This document shows, piece by piece, positions 9,201 to 17,034 of a stretch of 59,183 nt of DNA (its first letter is position 1; every line of letters begins with the position of its first letter). The stretch is from a virus: positions 1 to 59,183 of the IMG/VR virus record IMGVR_UViG_3300049489_000417; one strand, 5' to 3'. The notes under the pieces are model-generated. The model did no database searches, had not been told where the DNA came from, and saw only the letters and a program-made list of their open reading frames with translations. The translations under genes and the position numbers were made by a program.

Positions 9201-11397
9201 CGCGCTGTTTGTCATTAAACGCGTCGCCGTATGGTACGTAGTCGTCGTCCCCTTCGGTCCACGGGAACGAATCAACGGTATACGCTTGCGTATTCGGCGG
9301 TCGGTTCTTATTCGCCTTGCGAACGGCTTCCGCTCTGCGGATAGTTCCGTACTTAGCAGGCGTCTTGGCCGCGACACGGCGCAGCTGCTGCTCCAACTCA
9401 GGTAGCGACGACAGTGCGCTGGTCACGATACCAGTGAGTTGCGGCGCTGCCAACCCGAGGTCTGCAAGCTCGTTGCGCTTAGCGTCTCCCTCAGGTCCGC
9501 GGAACTCAAAGACCTGGTTGATACTGTTCGCGAGCTCTGTCTGGAAGTTTGGCAGCGACTCATGAAGGTCTGGATTACTCCAAGACTCTTCTTCGACCAG
9601 CCGCTGGGCCGTGACCGGAGCCTGGCCGTACTCAATATCGTCCCGCTCGCGCGGAACTAGCGGGAGAGTCTGACCAATAGCAGGGTCATTATCAACATCG
9701 TCTTTACCACCAGTTCGCAAATCGCGCCGTACAGCGAGGTCCGCGTCAATAGCCTCGCGGTCCGTCATACCCTCGTCTGTATACCGCGTAGTGGTCGGCA
9801 GCACAGTGGTGTTGAGAGACTGTTTCGGCGTGCTCTTAGCCTTCTCAGCCACCAGGATTTGAATAGCTTCGCGCAACTTACCGGCTGCGTCGCCTTTGAC
9901 GGAGCGAGTGAACACATCCATCTGCTTACCGGCGTGGGCAAGCATCTTGGTGAGATCGTCACCAGCTGCAAGCTTCTCCCGGAACGCCGCGAGCTCCCCC
10001 GCGTAGTGCGTGCGCAGCTTCTCGTCCTTGGCGTGTGTAGCCATAGTGTCGAGGATGAACTCGAGCCCAGCGAGGCGGACCTCAGGGTCGATCTGCTCGT
10101 CACCGATGAGTCCGATAACCTTCTTCGCACGTTTGCCGCTGGTATCGAGGATGTCGTACGCGAAGTTGGTCAGGAAAGGTTTGATGGCTTCCGTGTCGTA
10201 CTTAGCCGCGGCGCCAGCCGCCCTCGCAGTAGCGCCTGCACGTTCGGCGAAGTCAATAGCAGCAGCACTAGCTGCGTCCATCGATGGATCTTCTCTGAAC
10301 GCCGCAAACCGCTCCTTCATAGCCCCGAAGGTGTCAATAGCCGATGCCCGCAGAAGATCGTACGTAGTAGACGAGCGAAGCTTCTCGTCCAGAGTCTTGG
10401 CGCCCTGCTTGGCGAAGTCGAGCGTGCTATTCGACGCGTCAATTACGCTCTCGGCAGCACCGCGTGCAGCGCCGCCCGCACCGGCGATACCAACTCCACC
10501 TGCAGCCTCGGCAGCTGCGGAGTCAACGAGCTCTTTTACGTCGAACCGGCTGGGGTCGATTTCTCCCGTCTCGGCGTACTGAACGGCACCCTGCTCAAGA
10601 GCGTTCTGGGCACCGCCAGTGAGGCCTTCTACACCGATGGCTGCACCACCCGCTTGCGCACCACGCGCGACGACGTTCGTAACCGGATTTGCAGACACGC
10701 CGAGCGTGGTACGCCCAACCTGAGTGAATGGCTTAGCAAGCCACTTAGCGCCTGCGGCAAGCGGAACGTAGTCAAGAGCAGTCTGGGCCAGACCAGCCGC
10801 CGCCGCTGTGCCGAGGTTATCAGTAGCATCGACGCCTGCTTCGCGCATGGCGGCGAGGTTGCCACCAGTCTGCGGCAAGAACGACGCGGCTGCAGCCCCG
10901 GGCATGGCTCTACCAGCAAGAGCTTTGGTCGCGAGCCCGCCACCGGCCATCTGCGCAATCGACGCCGCGCCTGAACCAGAGTTGAACGCGAGCCAGTCAG
11001 TCAGCTTACCCTGCGCAGCAGCTTCCGTGAAGCTGGACACAGACGTATCTACGTTAAACAGTGAGGCTTTATGTGCCTGTTGCTTTTGGAACGTACGAAG
11101 CCCCTGCACGATGGGGTTTTCTTTGCTAGTCAGCCGCTCCGCGGTGGTAGCCAACACATCCGCACCAGCGCCAATAGCACCATAGTTAGCGCTCTCCCAC
11201 CCCTTACCAGGCAGTGTGCTGGCCGCTGCTTCCTGCTTGAGTACAGCGTCCTCGTCAATAAGTGACGGGTAAGCTACAGGCTCTTCTGCTGGAGCTATGT
11301 AAGGTGTGGCGGTGTCTGCTCTTTCCGCCCCCATCTGCTGGGTAAGAAGCTTGTTGTACTCGGCCCCGGCACTGAGGTAGTCGCGGAGAGAAGCCAT
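3205..11397 (-). CDS. Giant virion/ejection protein with zincin motif
   Basis: A 2730-residue protein, the largest in the window and the last gene of the late operon. Residues about 130-320 are Ala/Gly-rich hydrophobic helices. Long charged helical stretches follow. An H-E-A-A-H zinc-protease signature lies at residues 2030-2034 with D-E-R-I-A-Y downstream as a possible third ligand. A hydrophobic stretch near residue 2420 precedes a C-terminal region with a R-P-N-x-x-x-x-x-P-W-x-x-D-P pattern. Size and layout fit the giant internal or 'polyvalent' proteins described in podovirus-like phages, carried in the head and injected with DNA. The start ATG 11397 follows the upstream stop by 2 bases. 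The protease role is inference from one motif. Confidence 0.85.
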   Translation of the reverse strand: MASLRDYLSAGAEYNKLLTQQMGAERADTATPYIAPAEEPVAYPSLIDEDAVLKQEAAASTLPGKGWESANYGAIGAGADVLATTAERLTSKENPIVQGLRTFQKQQAHKASLFNVDTSVSSFTEAAAQGKLTDWLAFNSGSGAASIAQMAGGGLATKALAGRAMPGAAAASFLPQTGGNLAAMREAGVDATDNLGTAAAAGLAQTALDYVPLAAGAKWLAKPFTQVGRTTLGVSANPVTNVVARGAQAGGAAIGVEGLTGGAQNALEQGAVQYAETGEIDPSRFDVKELVDSAAAEAAGGVGIAGAGGAARGAAESVIDASNSTLDFAKQGAKTLDEKLRSSTTYDLLRASAIDTFGAMKERFAAFREDPSMDAASAAAIDFAERAGATARAAGAAAKYDTEAIKPFLTNFAYDILDTSGKRAKKVIGLIGDEQIDPEVRLAGLEFILDTMATHAKDEKLRTHYAGELAAFREKLAAGDDLTKMLAHAGKQMDVFTRSVKGDAAGKLREAIQILVAEKAKSTPKQSLNTTVLPTTTRYTDEGMTDREAIDADLAVRRDLRTGGKDDVDNDPAIGQTLPLVPRERDDIEYGQAPVTAQRLVEEESWSNPDLHESLPNFQTELANSINQVFEFRGPEGDAKRNELADLGLAAPQLTGIVTSALSSLPELEQQLRRVAAKTPAKYGTIRRAEAVRKANKNRPPNTQAYTVDSFPWTEGDDDYVPYGDAFNDKQREQLQTAIEVATHQAFNKSMPKWMSASLVAQVENSANSRQMAINDYVDNLYNTYADPTATAAAADQESAYVRMPNQRSVLDPQSEARVRQLISKLDPEIQNRVLDALRVHHAKRTTEDRSKKSTPLGEVVSENAAGQHLGYDLDDDERVDTEAGNTSSEAADIVSDGGVDFDLRNTVPSALIGAKLPQIARAVTTTSATVGKAGSKAAQARYNDLASLATVSGYQLVNRVIPPSTKAYDRRKSMFTKLLTIAQKAGEQAISAATSGLPAEAVRSINEAMKTPRFDAAKFSSFVGDWSLLAALEDDAGFADWDQGKDVIKFLRKHPSFVRVVVANSVITKALNGNDSGDLAEAAKWTRVPVYGNQGAKGEVVTGMNEADLLVMQERYPSLGQFIPAIVSRLMHGKDIATASHSQKVAILTELLGIGKDHLPEVDGDDLTNRNIAVADLVEINGGALGTVRSLFDVAGSGASSKFLFLNSNGYRLNDLVDEVKRTPEALDIISELTWENPAHFVQQVSNAVRGVFGGNANKVTIAQAVYRGYQMVAKDKRPPVDEVISGYRENVGEMGDMHGWTTRALRIALGGDAKGVEDSIVELSKVIQSGNRLNRDFNTGMEAYASSMAAQFRRALERRKPVKSPRKELDAAQAKRDELVKQRDAAEAGDKPDYERSQRISEEIRALDKVIKPLKTLADPAAAAANPEDKFSRIAKRGVDAEKEADKKLAGLKNKYVVGTSNFDDDAKNAIDELSAEMLADPSGLEESDLLAHAMLYEYMAEYYRGLDSEPATPEGDISAKEYGYNVNNIFDTAAWFEENETARNSRPKTVARTGSRPRNAKVSADGLEFLSAFGDPDTTDISHGAYDLADRPFELRRMLMDPLRNTVGDLKLVRQAMAAMVAKAEKVGAALPKSLVTVFKDQRPQVMQDIAKLEPEQRIAVRALVQLGAEKLNQEMRGIIHDLANDVSFLHGSILMLPYGQQLLAVRDAYAAEKSAEMMAKLVGKKTYARDRSPGALETKPVPLKDVAPLTRETGTSELYEQAQRDAYAALSAMAKAEVAPTPKDSGVQKLLDSEVADAKRQAAIRQNQGITHDPKKAPAAPIGTSEVKQSDAMLMTPELRESAIAGLKKRLVNANGERVREIEAQIDALQATPVHAEVTAARLRAAEKIKAGSDKTTVAAALKAELKRIVGDPEQHNPRVGVHRAGQIGEGKPSLAQLAQKNRSVVTAKRKQSLNTGEATEAEVNEIKTTDDALKYASTFVDKLLGEWNRGVEITSDPTKAGEIVTDTQVIQFSTAAASLDGVLTHEAAHRMVTGIRNRADAGNATAKRIIGTLDRASSTVWLQSQIAKHFEGHPNAEKISAAMRRDVDERIAYAIELAAQGKITLGDNSAGVVNKVLKFLRWAFRLTSENMRFENFAKSFISGDMAKTGWSMDSVDKQFGYRQLDSIVERATKALAPVAEALRQVFRSAEVSALALADKYNVPELRQLVKMYADKTTGLTYVRIRENRRLRADYDLYKEKFGTDAVTAALKGLLDGQPANDDATKELRKVMTTIKDFHGDWDDLPPVYDYAAINKDSAAWNADVLEFGRRDANLTLDQIVDNKAVMPGLKSSKMFTKPALEQKWRQYDPDLYFGALIDRAVQHRVMPKEVVEKAEALVAAIKKQGNARVGAAAKTFFDAQHGRIGSDMDPKVRKLMANISVATNLATLPLALFASLVEPFAIAARSGNFGDIIPAYIAGMSAFPKTIGSLGGPVQLSEDELYAVHAGILEHTVNMESMGDLFIGENASGLARKASKVFFKWNMLDGWSRQMRVAASVAGRGFVERHAKDATWKTGDESTRYLEELGLTKDDVDGKIDWGSKKIMNAVAAFADSAAVRPNEVNTAPWMHDPHWMLFAHMKRFTMAFQDVILSRAFTEYMEHSNATPLMILLASTPFAYGSGVLKHTLTGSDYIDKMTTGEAMVYSIKKASLLGTSEWGLGAVNDPAFALSPALNLATDSIAKLKAA

Positions 11398-11399
11398 AT

Positions 11400-13172
11400 T
11401 TACTCCCTTGGCAAGTCGGTGTTCATCTGCTTCTTCAGTATGTCCGGAAGCGATTTCGGAGCGACTATTGTATTACCGTTCGGCAACTGCACGACGAGCT
11501 TATCCTTATTGTTCGGATCAGGCATAACGACGTAGTTCTGCGAGTCGGGCAAGTGCACCGGCAGCGTGTCTCTGTAGCTACGAACTCCCTCATGCGCCGC
11601 GAGGCCCGCCACCGCGCCAGCAGCAACTGGGGCCGCAGTGGTGACAGCGGCTTTACCTCCTTGCCATGCCTTGGCAATACCTTTGGCGTTAGTAAACGCT
11701 TCTTTGGCCTGCTTGAACTTACCTCTCCGCAGCGCGACCGCGCCCGTAACACCGGCTGCACCCAAAGCGGCAGCACCGCCCCAGAACTTGGCCCAGTTAT
11801 CGTCGGGGTTAGCCATGAACTCGCGGACCGCGGCACTATTCCCCTGCTGCTGCGCTATACGCGCGAGGATATGCGGCTTGTCAGCGAAGTCGGCAAGATC
11901 TTTAGGAACAACCGTCCTGCCATCCGGAGCCACGTCGGCATACGTACCAATCTCTTTAGCAATCTGCGCCATCTGCGCTTGATTACCGGCAGCTTGAGCT
12001 TTGTTCCACTGCTCCTGAAGACCAGAAACGTGCGACGAAATGGTGTTGGCCGCAACTTCCGGCGCTACTTTCATGCGCTCCAACACCGAAAGTACATGGG
12101 TCCTGTTACCCTGCTTGAGCGCGCGCGCGTCGTCAGCCGCTTTTGAGAGCGCGTCACTAGAGCCCTTAGCCGAAGCGACGCGCATGGCATACTGCTCTGC
12201 AGCGAGCTCTCTGGCAATCTGCGGGTCCCACTTGGCCATACCAAGCCGACGAACCTTGTTCTCGTCCTCAAGGTCACTGATTCGCCGCGCCTCCTCTGCT
12301 TTGTACCTCGCCCGCAACTCTGGATCCGTACCATCGCCATGCAGCGAGTTACCGACGCGGATCATCCCTGACGTCTTGTTAGGATCACCATGCCCGGTGT
12401 TGACGTACCGCTTTATGGCGTCACTAGGTACGCCTGCGCCTTCCATCAAGCGGAGTGTAGCGTCGTCGTACGGGTTCTCATCGGCAGCGGGCTTGGCAGC
12501 TTGGGTAGCTTGGGCAGCTTGGGTAGCTTGGGTAGCTTGGGTAGCTTGGGTAGCAGGAGGGGCGGGCTTAACAAATGCCCCTTCGCCGTGGATATCCTTA
12601 ATGCGTTTGTCTAGCTGCCTGCGGAGTCCAGCGTCGAAATTACCAAAACTACCCACCCTAACAATATCGTCAAAGACGCCTGCGCCTGCAGAACCTATGT
12701 CGTACACCGCCTCCATGAAACCAGGCGGGGCGAACGTCTGCTTAGCAGCCTCCGGAGTGAACTTGTACTTACCAGCGTCCTCGGCAATTTTAGCACCGAG
12801 GTCCAGCGCTATCATCGGTCCGACTGCACCTCTAGCCAATTCTCTAGCTCTGACTGCGGAAGGCCTACCTTCGAGTCCACCAGACATTGTGCCGCCCGCC
12901 ATCGGCGAGCCGGTCGGATTTGGGGAGTTGTGCTTGAGAAACTCTTCAGGGTCGAGAAACACACCCTCATTTGCGTGAAGACGCTTTTCGCCGCCGAGCT
13001 TTACTTCCTTCCACACACCGCCCGGCTTCTTGCCGTTGGTCTCAGCGATTAGCCGCTCGACTGCCTTGGCACCGCCCATCGCTTCGACTGTCTTGACAGG
13101 CAGCACAGCCTCGCCTGCTGTAAGCATCGCGGGGACTTTATCTACGCCCTTTGGGCCTTTGACGAGCGACAT
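11400..13172 (-). CDS. Internal virion/ejection protein
   Basis: A 590-residue protein. It begins with G-P-K-G-V-D-K-V-P-A-M-L-T-A-G-E-A-V-L, the 'PAxLxxGExV' motif seen near the ends of phage internal, tape-measure or ejection proteins. Residues about 205-222 are an Ala-Thr-Gln tripeptide repeat, probably a flexible linker. Helical Ala/Gln-rich segments fill the middle and hydrophobic Ala/Gly helices lie at about residues 455-475 and 505-525. Its place just before the giant protein suggests that the two form one injected assembly (inference). ATG 13172 is preceded by AGGAG. Confidence 0.7.
   Translation of the reverse strand: MSLVKGPKGVDKVPAMLTAGEAVLPVKTVEAMGGAKAVERLIAETNGKKPGGVWKEVKLGGEKRLHANEGVFLDPEEFLKHNSPNPTGSPMAGGTMSGGLEGRPSAVRARELARGAVGPMIALDLGAKIAEDAGKYKFTPEAAKQTFAPPGFMEAVYDIGSAGAGVFDDIVRVGSFGNFDAGLRRQLDKRIKDIHGEGAFVKPAPPATQATQATQATQAAQATQAAKPAADENPYDDATLRLMEGAGVPSDAIKRYVNTGHGDPNKTSGMIRVGNSLHGDGTDPELRARYKAEEARRISDLEDENKVRRLGMAKWDPQIARELAAEQYAMRVASAKGSSDALSKAADDARALKQGNRTHVLSVLERMKVAPEVAANTISSHVSGLQEQWNKAQAAGNQAQMAQIAKEIGTYADVAPDGRTVVPKDLADFADKPHILARIAQQQGNSAAVREFMANPDDNWAKFWGGAAALGAAGVTGAVALRRGKFKQAKEAFTNAKGIAKAWQGGKAAVTTAAPVAAGAVAGLAAHEGVRSYRDTLPVHLPDSQNYVVMPDPNNKDKLVVQLPNGNTIVAPKSLPDILKKQMNTDLPRE
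12500..12553. repeat. Six tandem 9-bp repeats coding for Ala-Thr-Gln
   Basis: Six copies of CTTGGGTAG (one with TA replaced by CA) in the frame of the gene at 11400-13172, where they encode repeated Ala-Thr-Gln units. Such microsatellites change length by slippage in whole repeats without breaking the frame. Confidence 0.9.
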
Positions 13173-13205
13173 GGCGTTATCTCCTGGTTACTGAGGCATT
13201 ATATA

Positions 13206-15170
13206 TCACGGGACGTAGATACAAGCCATCTCTTCGAATACGAACGATCCATCGTCGGGGCCACCTTGGGCATAGTACCCAGGACTACCTTTCGGTTTCG
13301 AGGGGTCGACTACGCCGAACAACTGCGTCCTGTCGTCCTTAATGTCATACCGCGTCCACCCACTACCGGATAGCTGAAAGAACGCTTTGACCGGTGTAGA
13401 TCCAGCACCAGATAACGTAGTACCCCCGGAAAATACGGATCCTTGATTAGACGCCGGTATAAACTCTTTAGCAACCCAACTATGGGCCAAGTTAGCCACA
13501 CACACCAACATACGTTCGCCATCTGCGGATACACCGATACTCGCGCAACCCCCGGATGGTTTGTCCCAGCCGAGTGGGCGGTCCACCTCGGCGACAGACG
13601 TGTAAAACCTGGCGTTAGTGGTTATGCTCCCGGCACGGTTAGCTGCAAAATCTCTCAGCGTGCTGTAGTTTCCGATGTACACGCCGAAATCATTGGTCGC
13701 CACTGTAGGCAACTGACCGAAGTTCGCCCCCGGCCCCGTGTAAGGGGTAGTCGATACATCCGGCGGTGCATTTGGATTCCCGTGACCCACCGTTGACGTA
13801 ATGTTTACGTTGCCGCTGAGCGTCCCAAGGCTGGCCGTTATTAGCTGACTAGGGGTGCTTATGTATAGCGTGGTAGTCGTTGTGCCGGAGCCTACGTACG
13901 TAGTAGACGACTCCAACATAGTCGTAGTCACCGTGCCTGTATTTACAGTCGCTATAAATCCGTATATCTCCGCGTCTACATTGCCGTAAAATAGCGAAGC
14001 ATTAGACGGTACAACTATCTTCCGCCCTGACTGGGTAGTGATCACCCCACCTACATTCTTTATGTACCGCAGCTCCCCCCTGGAGTATCCATGGTATGTA
14101 ACACCTGTGGGGAGCGGCGGCGATTCTGGACTGGTTAGCGGGTCGTTATTCTTGAACACAACGTCCCGCTCTGTGACTGGGTTAGGGAACACAGAGTTAG
14201 GCGGGGATACCGCTAGCTCAGATGTGGCGTCAGATGCGATAAGTCGCTTTATTGTAAACGACCCATCAGGCGCGCCGACAGGGCCTGCGGCAAAGAACCC
14301 CGCGTAGTGGTTCCTAGCTATAGACTGCCCTAACCTATCCTCACCAGGGTTGTATTCGAAGTAGCGACTGGACGCGTATACCGTACTAACGTTCGGGGCA
14401 CTTATTGTGTATTGATCGTAGAACGCCCGCACTACCTTTGTATCTTCGATCCGCAGAACAGCCTGGACGAACGTAGTGCCGGAGAAATTATGGAATACGT
14501 GCAAAACCCGCTGCATTCCGCTAGGAATCTCGTCAGCCCCGCCTGGTTGCGGCTTATTGTCTACGTACCCAACAACAGCTGTCATGGGCTGCACAGTAAG
14601 CGCAGGATTTACGTACAAAGTAAGTGGCTCCTGCCCATTAACTAAAATCTTCGGTGCGCCGTAATATGTAATAGTGCCAGCCGCGTCTTTTCCTAAGTTG
14701 TACTCACCGACGGTGTTCCTAGAGCCATCCCGAATACCGAAGTGTGACGACACATATATGTCTTTACTAACCCAATGATGACTGAAATACCCTATGCGGT
14801 CGGTGTCTGTGAATGAGTACTTAGTTACGCCGCCGCCCGAGGCGCTGATCGCCAAAGAACGTCTGCGAAACGCCCCCGGCGAATACTCATGGTGCGTCGC
14901 TGTAAACTTATTAGCGTCGCCATACCATGACCCAGTCTTCGGTACAACGTGAGTTCTGCCTACGTACAGAATAGTCAGGTCACTTATAACTTGGACAGTC
15001 TTTGTATCGTCCTCCATAGACACAACCACGTTCCTGGTATGGTCGGGCCCTTTTATGCTCAGCAGCCGGCGGTAATCGCCGTCGTCATCCGCGTTTAGCG
15101 TCATTCCGTCGGCCAAAACGCACGCCTCCATGTCCCCCCGACCGGCGGCGATATATCTGCGTTCCGGCAT
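13206..15170 (-). CDS. Large beta-rich virion protein
   Basis: A 654-residue protein. I take ATG 15170 (M-P-E-R-R-Y), 1 base after the upstream stop, rather than a start 84 bases upstream that would overlap. The sequence is rich in Thr, Ser, Val and Gly with many short strands, typical of tail or surface proteins, and has no signal peptide. No enzymatic motif is seen. It sits between the coiled-coil protein and the ejection proteins, so a structural role in the tail or its attachments is likely. No named family is recognised. Confidence 0.7.
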   Translation of the reverse strand: MPERRYIAAGRGDMEACVLADGMTLNADDDGDYRRLLSIKGPDHTRNVVVSMEDDTKTVQVISDLTILYVGRTHVVPKTGSWYGDANKFTATHHEYSPGAFRRRSLAISASGGGVTKYSFTDTDRIGYFSHHWVSKDIYVSSHFGIRDGSRNTVGEYNLGKDAAGTITYYGAPKILVNGQEPLTLYVNPALTVQPMTAVVGYVDNKPQPGGADEIPSGMQRVLHVFHNFSGTTFVQAVLRIEDTKVVRAFYDQYTISAPNVSTVYASSRYFEYNPGEDRLGQSIARNHYAGFFAAGPVGAPDGSFTIKRLIASDATSELAVSPPNSVFPNPVTERDVVFKNNDPLTSPESPPLPTGVTYHGYSRGELRYIKNVGGVITTQSGRKIVVPSNASLFYGNVDAEIYGFIATVNTGTVTTTMLESSTTYVGSGTTTTTLYISTPSQLITASLGTLSGNVNITSTVGHGNPNAPPDVSTTPYTGPGANFGQLPTVATNDFGVYIGNYSTLRDFAANRAGSITTNARFYTSVAEVDRPLGWDKPSGGCASIGVSADGERMLVCVANLAHSWVAKEFIPASNQGSVFSGGTTLSGAGSTPVKAFFQLSGSGWTRYDIKDDRTQLFGVVDPSKPKGSPGYYAQGGPDDGSFVFEEMACIYVP

Positions 15171-15171
15171 A

Positions 15172-17034
15172 TTACGGGTTAGTCTGCGCAGAGCTGGTGC
15201 CAGACAGCGACTTGATCTCTGCCGAGATACCCACAGCCTGCTTGAACAACCCACTCATGTACTGGAGCATGGACGAAGCGATCTTGTCGTTGTACTGCAT
15301 CAACACGGTGTTCGACTCGCGAATCTCGCGGTACTTCTCGATAGCTGTCTTCATACGGGCATCAGCCTTACGGATAGCGACCTCACGCTCGTGCTTGCTG
15401 TAGTCATACTCCTGACCACGACGCTGCAGCTCGATCTCGGCGTTCTTCGCCCACGCATCTACGCGACCGCGGTAGACGTCAATCTGCGCCTTGGCAGACA
15501 AGGACTGCGCTTCAATACCGGCCTTGTACGCGCTGATGCGCCCCTCAAGTGCTTGGACCTTGCCGGCGTTCGACTTGACCACTGAGTCGACCTCAGCAAC
15601 CTTCGCCTGCACCCGCGTCTTGTACACGTCTACAAGCGCGCCGTATGCCTTCACTTCCGATTCATAGCCGTTGATGCGAGCGACGTCGCCTTCGATCCTT
15701 GCCTTATACGCCTGAAGCTCTGTGCTCTTGGCCTGGGCCCTCGCGGAGTACGCCTCGACTTGCAGCTTGTACATCTCGAGCTTGGACTTCTCAGTCTGCA
15801 GTTTGGCGACGTATGCGTCGAGCCGCAGTCGCTGCATGTTGACGAACTGCGCAGCCGCATTGACACGCGCTGTGTAGATCTCTATCTGGTCCTTCTTGAT
15901 GCCGGACTCGAGCTTAGCCGCCTCAAGGCGCACTTTCGCAGCCTCGATGGGGGCGAGAGCTGCCTTGAGCCGCGTATCGTACGCATCTGCTTGGACCTTC
16001 AGTCTGGCGACCTTCGAATTGAACTCAGCGCTCTTGATGCTGTAGACCGCTGCGGCCATCTCAATGGTGGCGGTCTTTGCCTTGAGCATGCGCTCCATGT
16101 ACGAGCCATAGATATTAGACAGCAGCCCCTCCAGCTTCTGCGACTCCTGGATGGTGAACTTGCGGTTCTCCACGTACATATCCGCGCGCTTGGTGGCGAT
16201 ATCGCGGGACAAGTCGCTCATCCTCTCCGTAGCTACACGGCGTGCCTCGGCGATGCGGGCGGAGTGAGCACCAGTAGGGGCTACGAAGCCCTTGGCTGCG
16301 CTCTCACGGATGATTTCCTGCACGTTGGCGTCGAGGTTGCGGAACTCGCGCTCTCGCGCACGCGCCCACAGGGCCTGCTCATCCGCGGGTTCGATACCGT
16401 AGCCGCCGTTAAGCATGTCGTACATCAGCTTCGTGCTTGTGTTCTGCAGCAGCTCAGACGTGTACATCTGCTCACTGTATGAGAAGTCGGGAATGACCGG
16501 GATAGCCACGTCCAGCTCGGTATCGAGTTCAAGCGTAGGGATCTCCGGTATCGGCATAACCGGGATGTATGTCTCTGAAATGACTGGAACGGGGATGCTC
16601 TCGGGGTCGTAGAGCGTAGGCGCGTTCTCGAAGTTCAGCGTCGGCTCAACCGCCGTGAGCGCCGCAAGCGGGTCTGGGAAGTCGTACGTGCCGATACTGG
16701 GGGCATCTTTTGTAAACGGCCCGGGCTCTGCGCCGGTAACAAGCGCCGGTACAGCGTCTTGCTGGAGCGTAGAATCGAACCCACCGGCACTGATGGTGAC
16801 GTTCGTGGGGGCCGGCGGCGCAGAAGTAATTTCGTTAGCGCGGAACGTCGGAAGGGCCGGTGACGCGTAGTCAAACAGGTAGCTGAATTGCTCGACGTCT
16901 TCGCGCATATCGAGCGCGGCTTGACTGACATTGCCGAGAAACTCGTTAAGTTGGTCTTGCGCCTGCAGGATGTACTCGAGGGCGGTTGTCTGGATCTTCT
17001 CCGCGCCAGTAAGGGACGGTGTTGTATTCGCCAT
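15172..17034 (-). CDS. Long coiled-coil virion protein
   Basis: A 620-residue protein. Residues 1-70 are helical, about 70-190 are Pro-rich and extended (I-P-V-P-V-I-S-E and similar), and about 230-580 form a very long Ala/Lys/Glu helix. That helix has a recurring V-x-A-Y-x-A-x-V or L-x-A-Y-K-A-R-I pattern every 10-15 residues, as in an antiparallel or hendecad coiled coil. This looks like a fibrous or rod component of the particle, or an ejected tube-forming protein. ATG 17034 overlaps the previous stop by one base. I know no named family. Confidence 0.7.
   Translation of the reverse strand: MANTTPSLTGAEKIQTTALEYILQAQDQLNEFLGNVSQAALDMREDVEQFSYLFDYASPALPTFRANEITSAPPAPTNVTISAGGFDSTLQQDAVPALVTGAEPGPFTKDAPSIGTYDFPDPLAALTAVEPTLNFENAPTLYDPESIPVPVISETYIPVMPIPEIPTLELDTELDVAIPVIPDFSYSEQMYTSELLQNTSTKLMYDMLNGGYGIEPADEQALWARAREREFRNLDANVQEIIRESAAKGFVAPTGAHSARIAEARRVATERMSDLSRDIATKRADMYVENRKFTIQESQKLEGLLSNIYGSYMERMLKAKTATIEMAAAVYSIKSAEFNSKVARLKVQADAYDTRLKAALAPIEAAKVRLEAAKLESGIKKDQIEIYTARVNAAAQFVNMQRLRLDAYVAKLQTEKSKLEMYKLQVEAYSARAQAKSTELQAYKARIEGDVARINGYESEVKAYGALVDVYKTRVQAKVAEVDSVVKSNAGKVQALEGRISAYKAGIEAQSLSAKAQIDVYRGRVDAWAKNAEIELQRRGQEYDYSKHEREVAIRKADARMKTAIEKYREIRESNTVLMQYNDKIASSMLQYMSGLFKQAVGISAEIKSLSGTSSAQTNP

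Noticed and set aside
9859-10974. Long open frame on the plus strand (371 codons) inside the giant minus-strand gene
   Set aside because: It has an Arg/Cys/Ser-rich shadow composition, no ribosome site, and lies wholly opposite a clearly coding frame.
12040-12978. 312-codon plus-strand frame opposite the internal virion protein gene
   Set aside because: Ser/Pro/Ala-rich mirror of the coding strand with repeated Trp-Val-Ala from the 9-bp repeat; no start site.
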